Below are positions 1 through 13,140 of a stretch of 64,000 nt of DNA, in pieces. The notes below the pieces were generated by a model. It was not told the DNA's origin, searched no databases, and saw only the letters and a list, made by a program, of their open reading frames with translations. Made by a program: the position numbers and the translations under genes. This DNA is from Orientallactaga sibirica (taxonomy: Eukaryota; Chordata; Mammalia; Rodentia; Dipodidae), in contig JAEOAD010000013.1 in assembly GCA_036365145.1 (NCBI GenBank), positions 42,969,001-43,033,000 on the forward strand, written 5' to 3'. Positions within the stretch are counted from its first letter, which is position 1. Each line of letters starts with the position of its first letter.

Positions 1-1609
1 ATACAGTCAAGATATTAAAGATTTTTAAAGTGAAGGTTTTCAAAAAAGAAAAAAAATACATCTGGGCATGGCAGCACAAGCCTATAACCCCTGCACTTGA
101 GAGGCAGAGGCAGGAAGATAAGGAGCTAAAGGCCAGCCTGGGGTACATGAGACTCTTCCTCTCTCCCTCCCTTCACCTTTCTTCCTTCCCTCCTCCCCAC
201 AAAACCTAAAGAAGAAAAAAATCCTCATACCTCAGCTTTGAAAGTGCAAGGATTAAAGGTGTGCACCACCACACCTGATTCCCAGTTTTTTTTTTTTTTT
301 TTAATGCTAGCATGCACTCTACCATCTAAGCTACTTCCTCTTCCTCAGCCCCAGTTACTTTTTTTTTTTGTTTCCCCTTGAGGTAGTGTCTCATTCTGTT
401 CCAGGCTGACCTGGAATTCACTCTGTACTCTCAGGGTGGCCTTGAACTCACAGCAGTCCTCCTACCTCTGCCTCCCAAGTGCTGGGATTAAAGGCATACA
501 TCACCACGCCCAGCTTCAGTTACTCGTTTTTATTTTTTATTTTTTTATTTTTGGTTTTTTGAGGTAGGGACTCACTCTAACCCAAGCTGACCTGGAATTC
601 ACGATGTAGTCTCAGGGTGGCCTTGAACTCATGTCAATCCTCCTACCTCTGCCTCCCGAATTCTGGGATTAAAGGCTCGCACCACCACGACCAGCCAGTT
701 ACTCATTTTTATAAAGACAAAAACAGAAATGGAGAGAGGTTCTGAAACTGAATTATCCACTTAGTTTCTCACTGTCCAGGTGCCTTTAATTGTTTTGTTT
801 TGAGCTAGGATCTTTCTGTGAACTTGTGCTCCTTCTGCCTCCACCTCCTGGCTGCTGGGGTTACAGGTATTTGCCACCATAGCTGGCAAAAGACTTTATT
901 ATAGAATATTTAAGGTACCAAAAAATAGCATAAACTGACTTCTTCCAATAGAGGTACCATTAAGTTCTTATAGAACTTTTGTTTTTGTTTTTTGTTTTGG
1001 CCAAGGGATTGATGGACCTCACCAGTGAGCTACACCTCTGTTCTAGATAGTGTATATATATATATATATTTAATTTGCAAGCAGAGAGAAAGGTAGAAGA
1101 GAGGCAGACAGAGAGAGAATGGGCATGCCAGGGCCTCCAGCCACCAGCCACTGCCAGGATCCTTTGGCTTCACAGGCACATGACATTTCTCCATTTTTGT
1201 TTTGTTTTTTGTTTTGATACATGTGCATCTGAACTGCATGGTGATCTCTCTGCCTCCCATCTGGGATTGGCATGTTATACTATAGATAGTATTTTTATAA
1301 TGCAATTTTATTTCTGTGTTTGTTCTACATGTGTATAAATAAGTATCTATAAAATGCTCTAACAGATCCCTGGCTATGAAGTTTATTTTCCTTATTCCCA
1401 ATGATGAATAAATTCTACCTTGAGAACAAGTAGCTTTCTTCATAGTTGCTTAAAAACTATTTGTAGCTGGGCGTGGTGGCACACACCTTTAATCCCAACA
1501 TTCGGGAGGCAGCAGAGGTAGGAGGATTGCCCTGAGTTCGAGGCCACCCTGAGACTACCTAGTTAATTCCAGGTTAGCCTTGACCAGAGTGAGACCCTAC
1601 CTCAAAAAA

Positions 1610-1645
<36 letters not shown>

Positions 1646-1878
1646 CACACACACAAAATTATTTGTAATGCTCATCGTTATTTTAAATGTTCATGCTGGG
1701 TGTGGTGGCTCATGCTTTTAATCCTAGCACTCAGGAGACAGAAGAAGGAGGATTGCCATGAGTTCAAGGCCAGCCTGAGACTACATAGTGAATTCCAGGT
1801 CAGCCTGGGCTAAAGTGAGACCCTACCTTGAAAAAAAAAAAAAAAAAAGTTCTTAAAACATATGTGTTCAACTTGCAG
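1..1878 (+). other. RAD51C: RAD51C last intron, 3' part
   Basis: This is non-coding sequence before the last RAD51C exon. It is mostly SINEs: an old B1-like copy (61-155, +), B1 5'-end fragment (230-290, -), B1 copies at 370-516 (-), 550-697 (-), 1466-1611 (+) and 1695-1848 (+), an old B1 relic at 793-886 (-), and a truncated DIP SINE at about 1060-1190 (-). A CA microsatellite follows the 1466 B1 at 1611-1656. No other coding exon of RAD51C is recognised here. Intron status is inferred from the exon that follows. Confidence 0.8.
1849..1878 (+). promoter_or_regulatory. RAD51C: RAD51C last-exon splice acceptor region
   Basis: The acceptor reads ACTTGCAG with the exon starting at 1879. Only 30 nt separate the exon from the 18-A tail (1831-1848) of a sense B1 SINE. 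The pyrimidine tract is short and broken, and the usual branch-point window falls at the SINE/unique boundary; a TTCTTAAAA stretch at 1850-1858 is a possible branch point. Confidence 0.75.
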
Positions 1879-1986
1879 CCTCAGGGATTTAGAGATGCTG
1901 TTGCTACTGCTCCTTCACTCCAAGCAGAAGGTTCATTGAATTCCCGGAAACGGTCACGAGAACCAGAGGACGAACACTTAACTTAA
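1879..1986 (+). CDS. RAD51C: RAD51C last coding exon (C-terminus)
   Basis: RAD51C is a RAD51 paralogue that works in homologous recombination, in the BCDX2 and CX3 complexes. This exon encodes the final 35 residues and a TAA stop (1984-1986). It begins PQGFRD, continues through an S/T/A-rich linker to LQAEGSLNS, then [10 protein letters not shown] and HLT. The human protein ends with the same PQGFRD...EGSL..RKRSR.PEEE pattern over 34 residues, and its last exon also starts at a codon boundary, matching the acceptor at 1878. RKRSR is the known C-terminal nuclear-localisation signal. The ATPase core (Walker A and B) lies in upstream exons outside the window. The C-terminal tail after the acidic stretch is one residue longer than human. 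The frame is open with no damage, and the intron before it argues against a retrocopy. Confidence 0.93.
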   Translation, partial: PQGFRDAVATAPSLQAEGSLNSRKRSREPEDEHLT

Positions 1987-2250
1987 AAACTAATCTCGAC
2001 GTATACAACTAGATTGATGATATGGGGACTGGGCAGATGGCTCAGCCATTAAGGCACTTGCTTGCAAGGCCTAACAGCCCAAGTTTGATTCTTCAATGTC
2101 TATGTAAAGCCAGATGCACCAAGTGACACATGTGTCTGAAGTTTGTTTTCAGTGGCAGGAGATCCTGGCATGCATATACTCATTCTTGCTCTCTTTTTCT
2201 CTTTCACTTTATCCCTCTCTACTCTCAAATCAATAAATAAAATAAAAATT
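1987..2250 (+). other. RAD51C: RAD51C 3' UTR with DIP SINE
   Basis: After the stop there are about 35 nt of unique sequence, then a sense DIP SINE (about 2022-2250). No AATAAA precedes the SINE; the first one is the SINE's own at 2232-2237, followed by overlapping AATAAA/AAATAAAA copies. Later candidates occur near 2847 and 3612. The true 3' end cannot be fixed from sequence alone. Confidence 0.55.
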
Positions 2251-3276
2251 ATTTCTTTCTCAGTTCTAGAAGCTAGAAACCTGACAGCAAGTTGTCAATA
2301 TAGTTGAGTTCTGTTGAGAACTTTTCCTAGCTAACCAGATGGCCACCTTTTTTTTTCCCCCGAGGTAGGGTCTCACTCTAGCTCAGGCTGACATGGAATT
2401 CACTGTGTAGTCTCAGGGTGGCCTCAAACTTTGGTGATCCTCCTACCTCTGCCTCCCAAGTGCTGGGATTAAAGGCATGCACCACCACACCCAGCCAGAT
2501 GGCCACCTTTTTCCCTCAGTAAATGTGCACAGAAGTCACCAATCTGACCAGATTAGAGTCCAGCTCTTGTGACCTATCATTAATTAGCTCCTAAAATTCC
2601 TATTTCCAAATATAATCAGACTTGGGTTACAGCTTTAACATAGCAACCTCAAGGTCTAGTGGTATGTAGCTGAGTGGTAGGGCACCTGTTTAACATGAAT
2701 GTTGAGGAGACTTTTCAGTTCACAGCATAATAGAAGACTTTAATCAGGCATTTGGCATATGCTTATAATCCTAGCTGTTTTAGAGACTGAGGCAAATGGA
2801 TTGTAGGTTTGAGGCCAGTCTGGGTAATTCAGCATGACATGTAAGAATAAAAGGACCTAGGAAATGGAGGTGCAACTAAATTGGCAGAGTGCTTGCGTAG
2901 CATGCATGAAGTGCTGGGGTCAATCACCAGCATCGCATAAATCAGGTGCACTCCTGTAATTCCAGTGTAATGGGCATGACTGAAAGGATGATATTCTAAA
3001 GAGACACTTGTACCATTTTCTTTTGACTATCATACTACTAAAATCGTGAGCCCCAGGAATCTCAAAGCTTGGTGCCAATAGAAAGGAAATGTTGGGCTGG
3101 AGAGATGGCTTAGCAGTTAAGGCATCTGCCTGCTAAGCCTAAGAACACTGGTTCCAATCTCCAGGTCCCACGTTTAGCCAGATGCAGTGACACAAGGGCA
3201 CAATGCCACACTTGCCCACAAGGGGGCACACACATCTGGAGTTCGTTCACAGTGGCTGAGAGGCTGCTGGCACGCC

Positions 3277-3327
<51 letters not shown>

Positions 3328-4440
3328 AAAAAAAAAAAAAAGAAAGAAAGAAAAGAAAAGAAAAAAGAAAGGAAATGTCTATCCCACTCGGATTTCATGC
3401 ACTGCTGGCCAACTTTTTAAACCACCTTATAGAAGAGACTGGCCCAATTAGTGGCAGAACCACACCTTGACCAGGACTGCTACTGCTTGGCTATGCATAC
3501 CTCTGTCCCTCTATTGAAACCCAAACCTTATGCCAGGACTCTGAAGATGGACTGGTTGTGGGGGTGGAGGAAGGAGATAGGTCATTGGATTTGTCTCCCC
3601 AGTATGACCTGAATAAAGATTTTTCTGCCTTGCACTATTAATTTGGTTCCTTTGTTGTTGTTTTGTTTTATTTTGTTTGTTTTTCAAGGTAGGGGTTCAC
3701 TCTATCCCAGGCTGACCTGGAATTCACTATGTAGTTTCAGGGTGGCCTTGAACTCATGATGATGCTCCTATCTCTGCCTCCTGAATGCTGGGATTAAAGG
3801 CGTGCGCCACCACACCCAGCTAATTTGGCTCTCCTTCCTTTCTTCCTTCATTCCTTCCTTCTTTTCTTCTTCCCTTCCTCCCTTCTTCCCTCCCTCTTGG
3901 TTTTTCAAGGTAGGGTCTCACTCTAGTTTAGGCTGCCCTGGAATTCACTATGTAGTCTCAAGGTGGCCTTGAATTCTGCTATCCTCCCACCTCTGCTTCC
4001 CAAGTTGTGGGATTAAAAGCATGTGCCACAACACCTGGCTAATTTGGCTCTTTTAATTGGCTTACTGAGGATGGGTAGCCAAGCCTGGTATGTTAGGGCT
4101 ACCAGGGCACAGGCTGTGACCCTAACTCTGGTAGCACTAGCATTTGGCTGGTAAAGGCAGAAGGCTCAGGAATTTAAGGCCATCCTCTGCTACATACTGA
4201 GTAACAGGCCCGCTTGGGCTACATGAGACACTATCTCAAAAACAAACGAGGGCTGGAGAAGTGGCTTAGTAGTTAAGGCACTTGCCTAAGGACCCAGGTT
4301 CAACTCCCCAGAACCCATGTAAGCCAGAGGCACATGTATCTGGAGTTTATTTGTAGTGGTGCACCCATTCTCTCTGTCTGTTTCTCTTTTTCTGTCTGTC
4401 TCAAATAAATAAACAAATGAAAGAAGTTCTTGGCAGACCA
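2251..4440. repeat. SINE-rich intergenic segment
   Basis: Copies seen: B1 2347-2497 (-); old B1-like 2739-2845 (+); an ID/tRNA-type relic about 2860-2960 (+); a long-type DIP 3093-3345 (+) with a CT run at about 3281-3325; B1 3680-3821 (-); a CTTC-rich pyrimidine tract 3830-3898; B1 3898-4043 (-); an old B1-like copy about 4080-4245 (+); DIP 4249-4425 (+). Unique stretches at 2500-2740 and 3370-3650 show no gene. Confidence 0.75.
3216..3229 (+). promoter_or_regulatory. CTCF-like motif in long DIP SINE
   Basis: The bases CCACAAGGGGGCAC lie inside a long-type DIP SINE and resemble the CTCF core CCACCAGGGGGCGC with two differences. Binding is not shown by sequence. Confidence 0.35.
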
Positions 4441-4449
4441 GTGATCATG

Positions 4450-4808
4450 TGTCATTTACTTTCTTGTTGCTAGGACAAAATACCAGAAGCAGTTTATGGA
4501 ATGAAAAGGTTTATTTCAACTTACAGTTTGAAGGGGAAATTTCATCTTGGCAGGAGTAGATAGCTGATGGTTTATTACCACACAAAGCAGGGAGGAAGTA
4601 AGAACATGATAAGTTGCTAAGTTGTAAAACCTGAAGGCCCACCCCCAGTGACACATTTCCTCCAGCAAGGCTTCTAAAGGTTCCACAATCTTTCGAAACA
4701 ATATACCACCAGAGGAGGCAGAGGAAGGAGGATTGCTGTAAGTTCGAGGCCACCTTAAGACTACATAGTAAATTCCAGGTCAGCCTGGACTAGAGTGAAA
4801 ACCCACCT

Positions 4809-4840
<32 letters not shown>

Positions 4841-7806
4841 AGCTGGGAATTAAATGTTCAAACATGAGTCTATGGGGAACATTATACTATCCAAACTACC
4901 ACATTCTGCTCATGGCTATCTCATGATACAAAATGCATTTAGTCCAACTTTTATTTATTTCTGAGGTAGTCCAGGCTGACCTGAAATTCGCTATGTAGTC
5001 TGAGGGTGGCCTTGAACTCACAGCAATCCTCCTACCTTTGCCCCTCAAGTGCTGGGATTAAAGGCATGTGCCACAATGCCTGGCCAGTCCAATTTTTAAA
5101 GTTCCCATAGTTTTTACCAATCTCAACACTTCAGAATTCCAAAGTCACATCTGAGACTCAAGGCAGTCTCTCAGTTATGAACACCGTAAAATCAAAACAC
5201 AAGTTACATACTTCAATACAGTAGCATAGAATAAACATTCCTATTCCAAAAAGGAGGAATGGGAGTATAGCAAAGAAAGATTGGATCAAAGTAAAACTAA
5301 AGCCCAGCAAGCAAACATCAAATCCTGCAACCCCATGTCCCATGTGTAGAGCTTGTGATGAACTCATCAGGCTACCAAAAGGCTTGGGTAGCTCTGCCAG
5401 CTGTGCTGCTTATAGCTTTTTTCCTGGGAAGGATCTGTCCCAAACCAGCCATTCCTTTGGCTGTCACCCCATAGACCTGGCATTCATCCTGGGGTGTGCA
5501 TGGCAGTTTGTGTTTCACTTTCACAACTTTATGCAGTGGCCTCACAGGGCATCCTTGCAGGACTTCAGCCCTGCCTTACATTGCTTATCCTCAGTGGCTC
5601 TCTGGAGCCATGGTACAATACTCCATGACCTCTGTCTTGCTTTTTTTTTTTTTTTTTAAAGTAGGGTCTCACTCTAACCCAGGACTAATCTGGAATTCAC
5701 TATGTAGTCTCAGGCTGGCCTGAACTCACAGAGATCCTCCTACCTCTGCAACCTGAGTGCTGGGATTAAGGGCATGCGCCACCATGCCCGGCTTCATCGT
5801 GCATCTTTCATTCTTCTAAAACCAGTACCACTGGATGATACTGTCAAGTTCTATCAGCTCAGGTGATGCCATATCTTAGACTTCAGCTATAGAATCCTCT
5901 GTATGCCTCCTTTAGCATTCTTCCTTCAGGCCTTTCCTTTCAAAAGAATCTTCCTGTTTTGAACCTTCAATAGGTAGTTGCCCTCAGGGCATGTTTTCTA
6001 TTGTCCCAGTGCACAACAGTTGACTTACTTTTTTTTGTTTGTTTCTTTCAAGGAAGGGTTTAACTCTATATCCCAGGCTGACCTGGAATTCATTATGTAG
6101 TCTCAGGCTGGCCCGGAACTCACAGTGATTATTCTTCCTCTGCCTCCCGAGTACTGGGATTCAGTTGACTTACCTTTAATAGTGTTAGTCTTTTTTTTTT
6201 TTTAATTTTTTTTTTCAAGGTAGGGTCTCACTCTAGCCCAGGCTGACCTGGAATTCACTCTGTATTCTCAGGGTGGCCTCGAACTCAAGATTATCCTCTT
6301 AACCTCTGCCTCCCGAGTGCTAGGGTTAAAGGCATGCACCACCACGCCCGGCTAATAGTGGTAGTCTTTTTAACAATTACAGCTGAAGGGGCTGCAGTTT
6401 TTATGCTTTGGACTTCAAACTTGCTTACATTTACATTTTTCTTTCTTTCTTTCTTTTTTTTACATTTTTCATACCTTTCTGTTTATTTATTTATTTGAGA
6501 GAGAGAAAGAGGCAGAGAGAGAGGGAGAGAATGGGTGCACCAGGGCCTTCAGCAAACAAACTCCAGATGCATGCGCCACCATGTGCATCTGGCTTACCTG
6601 AGTCCTGGGGAATTGAACTGAGGTCCTTTGGCTTTGCAGGCAAACACCTTAAGCCATCACTCTAGCCCTCTTTCTGTGTTGTTTTTTCTCTCTATCTTTC
6701 TTGTGTTGTAGATCTGAATAAGAGCAACAAAAAGAAGCCAAACAACAGACCAAAGCTTTTCTGTCTTGAAAGTTCTTCCAGCAAACACATTACTCTATTA
6801 CCTTTATTTAATTAATTAATTTATTTTTTGTTGTTGTTTTTTTGAGGTAGGGTCTCGCTCTAGCCCAGGCTGACCTGGAATTCACTATGTAGTCTCAGGG
6901 TGGCTTTGAACTCATGGCAATCCTCCTACCTTGGCCTTCTGAATGCTGGGATTAAAGGCGTGCGCCACCACGCCTGGTTTATGATACCTTTAATTTTAAC
7001 TTTGAGCCAGGCGTGGTGGTGCACGCCTTTAATCCCAGCACTCGGGAGGCAGAGGTAGGAGGATTGCCGTGAGTTCGAGGCCACTCTGAGACTACATAGT
7101 GAATTCCAGGTCAGCCTGGACTAGAGCAAGACCCTATCTCGAAAAACAAACAAACAAAAAAATAAATAAAAAACAATTTTAACTTTGTTCAATTCTCAGG
7201 AAACAAGCAGAATGCAGCCAGATTCTGTGTGAGAATATCACATGAGCCCAGTTCCCAGTAAAGTCCTTTTCTACCTCAGAAACCTCATAGGCCAAATTTC
7301 CACCAGACTGATCCATTAAAACTTACAGCATTATAGGACTTCTGTAGTTCAAAGTTCTAAATTCTTCCATATTCCTCCTGTACATAAGTTCCAATAGCCT
7401 AGGAACCACACAGGTTTATTGCAGCAACAACTCCACTCTTGGGGCCATTTTTTCTGCATCAGTTACTTTCTTGTTGCTAGAACAAAGTACCTTACCTGAG
7501 GAGCAGCTGATGGAAGGAAAAGGGTGTGTTTTAGCTTAGAGTTTAAAGGGTGATTTTCCTCATGGCAGGGAAAGCACGGCAGAAGCAGGCAGACAGGCAT
7601 CTCACTGCCATACAAAACAAGGAGGAAGTAGGAAAAAAAAATCAAGGAGGAAGTAGAGAACATAGAAGTGGGGCTGCCTGTAAAATCTCAAGGTCTGCCC
7701 CTAGTGACACCCTTCCTCCAGCAAGGTGCCACCCCTTAAAGGTTCCACAACCTTCACGTTCAAATACATGCATCCATGGGGGACATCTTACGTTCAAACC
7801 ACCACA
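4450..7806 (+). mobile_element. LTR-like composite element with paired ends (copy 1)
   Basis: Two related end sequences face the same way. The first (4450-4903) opens TGTCATTTACTTTCTTGTTG; the second (7455-7806) opens TGCATCAGTTACTTTCTTG. Both continue with a diverged shared order (an ACAAA-TACC block, cardinal AGGAGGAAGTA, CCCC-AGTGACAC, CCTCCAGCAAGG, AAAGGTTCCACAA) and end in CCA..CTACCACA or CAAACCACCACA. Between them is non-coding sequence broken by B1 copies at 4960-5085, 5655-5792, 6055-6165, 6215-6352 and 6835-6980 (all -), 7003-7150 (+) and a DIP at 6484-6667 (-); another B1 (about 4716-4840, +) splits the first end. No retroviral reading frame is visible, so a non-autonomous LTR retroelement is the best guess. 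A second copy of this arrangement lies at 53.4-55.6 kb. Family name unknown to me. Confidence 0.5.
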
Positions 7807-7934
7807 GATGACGCCTAGGTTTCATCTTGGAGTTAGGTGGTAGTGTGAGAGATTCATAAAATGTGTTTTTTCCCCTCTTACTCCATTTTGTGCCATTAGC
7901 TAGGATTACCCTTTCTGGTGATTGACTTACAAAC

Positions 7935-8315
7935 TTGAATATTGCTGTAGTTTGAATATTAATCCCCAAAGGTCAGTGTGGGTAAAAGTTTGCTCCTCAG
8001 GCAGGCACTGTTGGGAAGTGGTGGGAACTAAGAAGGGGGGACTGGGGAGAGGTCTTTAGATATGGGAGGGTGTGCCTCAGATAGGATTGTGAGACTGCAG
8101 TCTCCTTTTGCTCTCTTTTACTTCCTGGTCCTGAGGCTAGCAGTTTTGTTCTGCCATGTGTGCTTCTGCCATTACCATCTGGCAAACCCACTTAGAGGCC
8201 TAAAGGCAATGAATTTATCTGAGCATGCACTACCAGAAAACTATGAGCCAAAACAAACCTTTTAGCTTTATAAGGGGATTATCTCAGATATTACAGTCAT
8301 GAAAAACTAAAGCAA
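7935..8315 (+). mobile_element. MaLR-like solitary LTR
   Basis: The segment opens with TGTAGTTTGAAT and contains CCAAAG, a GGGAAGTGGTGGGA block, GGTCTTTAGATATGGGAGG, GCCATGTGTGCTTCTGCC, and ends with AACTATGAGCCAAAACAAAC, a TTATAAG..ATTATCTCAG stretch and GTCATGAAAAACTAA. This block order is that of mammalian MaLR (MLT1/ORR1-type) LTRs. It carries no gene; subfamily not determined. Confidence 0.6.
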
Positions 8316-8343
8316 ACATATTTGCATACACACATATTTTGTG

Positions 8344-9155
<812 letters not shown>

Positions 9156-9243
9156 AGAAAGATTTTTGTATTTTTTTTTTTTAATTGGCATATATTCACT
9201 GTACTTACTAATGAGTTTCACAAAGACATTTTCTTCTTCTTCT

Positions 9244-9276
<33 letters not shown>

Positions 9277-9284
9277 GTGTTTTT
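9156..9284. other. T-rich spacer, no gene
   Basis: This short stretch lies between the RPS3 pseudogene and the SINE run. It has T runs and a CTT microsatellite at about 9230-9248; nothing else is recognised. Confidence 0.6.
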
Positions 9285-11170
9285 TTTCCAAGGTAGGGTC
9301 TCACTCTAGCTCAGGATGACCTGGAAATTCACACTGTAGTCTCAGGTTGGCCTAGAATTTATGACAATCCTACCTCTGTCTCCTGAGTACTGGAATTAAA
9401 GATGTGTGCCACCACACCACCCAGCTTTTCTTTCTTTCTTTTTCCACACCCATTTGGGTTTTTTTTGTTTTGTTTTGTTTGTCAAGGTAGGGTCTCATTC
9501 TAGCCCAAGCTGACCTGGAATTCACTATGTAGTCTCAGGGTGGCTTCAAACTCATGGCGATCCTTCTACTGCCTCCCAAGTGCTGGGATTAAAGGCGTGC
9601 GCCATCACGCCTGGCTTCCCCTTTTGGTTTTCTTTTCTTTTTTTTTTTTTTTTTTTTTTGGGTTTTTCGAGGTAGGGTCTCACTCTAGCCCAGGCTGACC
9701 TGGAATTCACTCTGTACTCTCAGGGTGGCCTCAAACTCATGGCTTTCCTCCTACTTCTGCCTCTTGAGTGCTGGAATTAAAGGTGTATGCCTCCATGCCT
9801 GGCTTCCCCTTTGGTTTTTTGAGGTAGGGTTTCATTCTAGCCCAGGCTGACCTAGAATTCACTATGTAGTCTCAGGGTAGTCTTGAACTTACAGCAATCC
9901 TCCTACCTTGGCCTCCCAAGTGCTGGGATTAAAGGCATGTGCCACACGCCCAGGCTTTTTTTTTTTTTTTTTTTTTTTTGGGGGGGGGTTTTCAAGGTAG
10001 GGTCTCACTCTGGTCCAGGCTAACCTGGAATTAGCTATGTAGTCTCAGGGTGGCCTCGAACTCATGGCAATCCTCCTACCTCTGCCTCCCGAGTGCTGGG
10101 ATTAAAGGCGTGCGCCACCACGCCCGGCCCAGGCCTTTTTATTTATTTATTTTATTATTTTTTTAAGTTTTTATTTTTATTTATTTATTTATTAGAGACA
10201 GAGAAAGGGAGAGAGAGAGAATAGGCACACCAGCCACTGCAAACGAACACCAGATGCATGTGCCACTTTGTGCATCTGGCTTACATGTGTACTGGAGAAT
10301 TGAGCCTCGAACTGGGGGCCTTAGGCTTCACAGGCAAGTGCTTAACCATTAAGCTAATTCTCCAGCCCTTTTTTTTTCTTGGTTTTTTAAAGTTTTTATT
10401 TTTATTTATCTATTTATTAGAGACAGAGAAAGGAAGAAAGAGAGAAAGAGCGAGAGAGAGAGAATGGGTGCGCCAGGGCCTCTAGCCACTGCAAACGAAC
10501 TCCAGACGCATGCACCACCTTGTGCATCTAGCTTACATGGATACTGGGGAAATGAGCCTCAAACCAGGGTCCTTAGGCTTCACAGGCAAGTGCTTAACCA
10601 CTAAGCCATCTCTCCAGCCCCTTTTTTTCTTTTTTTTTTTGGAGCAAGGTCTCACTCTAGCCCAGGCTGACCTGGAACTCACTCCTGTAGCCCCAACCTG
10701 GGCTGGCCTTGAACTCATGGCAATCCTTCTACCTGAACCACCTGACTAAAAATCATGTGCCACCACGCCCAGCTTCATAAAGACCTTTTCATACAGGGTA
10801 TAGTATGTATTGATTTCAGTGGTTTTTTTAAACTTGTTTTTCAAGGTAAGGGTCTCACTCTATCTCAGACTGACTTGGAATTCACTATCTAGTCTCAGGG
10901 TGGTCCCGAACTCACAGCAATCCTCCTGCCTCTGCCTCCCAAGTGCTGGGATTAAAAGATGTGTGCCACCATGCCCAGCTAGTTCAGTGTTTTTTGTTTG
11001 TTTGTTTTTGTTTTTTTGTATGGTTTGGTTTTGGTTTTTCTAGGTAGTTTCTAGCCCAGGTGACCTGGAATTCACTATCTAGTCTCAGGATGGACTTGAA
11101 TTCACAGTGATCTCCCTACCCCTGCCTCCCAAGTGCTCGGACTAAATGCATGCACCACCATGCCCAGCTT
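9285..11170 (-). repeat. Run of ten head-to-tail antisense SINEs
   Basis: Ten SINEs follow each other, all on the minus strand: B1 at about 9285-9425, 9480-9618, 9658-9805, 9815-9955, 9985-10130; DIP at 10160-10367 and 10395-10620; B1 at 10640-10775, 10840-10980 and 11035-11170. Each B1 shows the antisense order GAGGTAGGGTCTCACT, CTGACCTGGAATTCACT, GTCTCAGGGTGGCC, GTGCTGGGATTAAAGG. T runs (A tails) separate them. There is almost no unique sequence. Confidence 0.85.
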
Positions 11171-13140
11171 ATTTTTCCTGTTGTGGGTGGATTTATTTTG
11201 GCACATTTTAAAGGTTCATCTGGGGCTGGAGAGATGGCTCAGCTGTTCAGGTGCTTGCCTGCAAAGCCTAATGACTTGGATTCAGTTCATCAGTACCTGC
11301 AAAATGGCACATGTTTCTGGAGTTTGTATGCAGCAGCTGGAGACCCTGGCGCACCCCCCCACCCTCCTCCCTTCTTGGTCTTTCTCCCTCTGCTTGAAGA
11401 TAAATAAATAAAGTTTTACCTGTACAGGAGCATATACAAGAACTTGATTTTATCCAGGTGTGGTGGTTCATCCTGTAATAGCAGTACTTGGGAGGCTGGG
11501 ACAAAAGGATTGCCAAAGCCAGCTTGAGCTATGGAGTGAAACTCCATCTCCAAACAAACAAAAAATTCCTCGGCTGGAGAGATGGCTTAGCAGTTTAGGC
11601 ATTTGCGAACAAATCCTAAGGACCCAGGTTCAACTCCCCAAAACCCACATAAGCCAGCTGCACATGGTGGCACATGTGCAGTGACTAGAGGCTCTGGTGC
11701 ACCCATTCTCTTTCTAATAAATAAATGAAAAAAGAATTCCTTTGTTTTTTATGGCAATATTCCATTGTATGTATATACTATATTTTGTTTATTCATTGAT
11801 CTGTTGATGGAAGTTTGGATTATTACTAGTGTTTTAGTTTTTAGTTTTTTCAGTTTTTTCATGGCAGGGTTTTATTCTAAATCAGGCTGACTTAGAACTC
11901 ACACTATAGTCCCAGTCTGGCCTTGAACTCACAGTGATCCTCCTACCTCTGCCTCCCAAGTGCTAGGATTAAAGGTGTCTGCTGCCACCATACCCACCCT
12001 ATCTCATATTTTTGTAATGTTCTTAGTAAAATGTCTGTGACTAGTGATAAAATCATCAGGTAAGACCTGCCTCTTTTTTCAGCTGGTACATAAGCCATGT
12101 TAATTTTCGAATATTTATTTATTTATTTAATTTTTATTTATTTATTTTGGTTTTTTGAGTTAGAGTTTCACTCTAGCTCAGGCTGACCTGGAATTCACTA
12201 TGTAATCTCAGGGTGGCCTCAAACTCATGGCGATCCTCCTACCTCTGCCTCCCGAGTGCTGGGATTAAAGGCACGCACCACCACACTTGGCTTTGGAATA
12301 TTTATTTTTTCATGTCAATATTTTATTTATGAAACATGATTATATAAATCCATTAATCTAAATTTTGTGTATTCTACTTTTATAGAAGCATTATTTTCTT
12401 TTTGTTGGCTTTTTTATTTTATTTTTATTGACAACTTTTAAAAAAAATTTTATTTATTTATTTATTTGCATGCAGAGAGAGAGAGAGAGAGAGAAGAGAG
12501 GCAGACGGAGAATGGGCACACCAGGGCCTGCAGCCACTGCAAACAAACTCCAGATGCATGTGCCCCTTGTGCATCTAGCTTACGTGGGTCCTGGAGAGTC
12601 GAACCGGGATCCTTTGGCTTTGCAGGCAAACGCCTTAATCACTAAGCCATTTCTCCAGCCCCTTTTTTTTTTTTGAGGTATGGTTTCACTCTAGTTTAGG
12701 CTGACCTAGAATACACTAGGTAGTCTCAAGGTGGCCTGGAATTTATGGTACTCCTACTACCTCTGCCTCCCAAGTGCTGGGATTCAACGTATGCACCGTC
12801 ACGCCTGACTTTTTTTGGTTTTTCAAGGTAGGGTCTCACTCTAGCCTAGGCTGACCTGAAATTTACTGTGTAGTCTCAGTGTGGCCTTCACATTCACGGC
12901 GATCCTCCTGCCTCTGCCTCCTGAGTGCTGGGATTAAAGGCATGTGCCCCCACGCCTGGCTATACAAGCATTATTAAACATTCACTTGAGGTGACTGATA
13001 CTGAAGAGTGACATACATTTTTATTGTCAAGAAAAGCCAGGTGTGATAGTGCACTCCTGTAAACTCAGTGATTAGAAGGCTTTGGCAGGAGGAATACTGC
13101 TGGTTAAAGACAAGCCTGAGCCACATAGCAAGAAAATAAA
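11171..13140. repeat. SINE cluster with L1 fragment
   Basis: Copies: DIP 11222-11415 (+); B1 piece 11450-11560 (+); DIP 11572-11735 (+); an L1-type fragment 11748-11830 with TTCCATTGTATGTATATACT and CATTGATCTGTTGATGGA, typical of L1 3' sequence in antisense; B1 11850-12000 (-); B1 12148-12291 (-); DIP 12440-12661 (-); B1 12670-12810 (-) and 12815-12961 (-); an old B1-like relic about 13033-13135 (+). No gene seen. Confidence 0.7.

Noticed and set aside
9285..11170. The regular SINE run as a CRISPR-like or satellite array
   Set aside because: The units are recognisable B1 and DIP copies with different divergence and irregular spacing.
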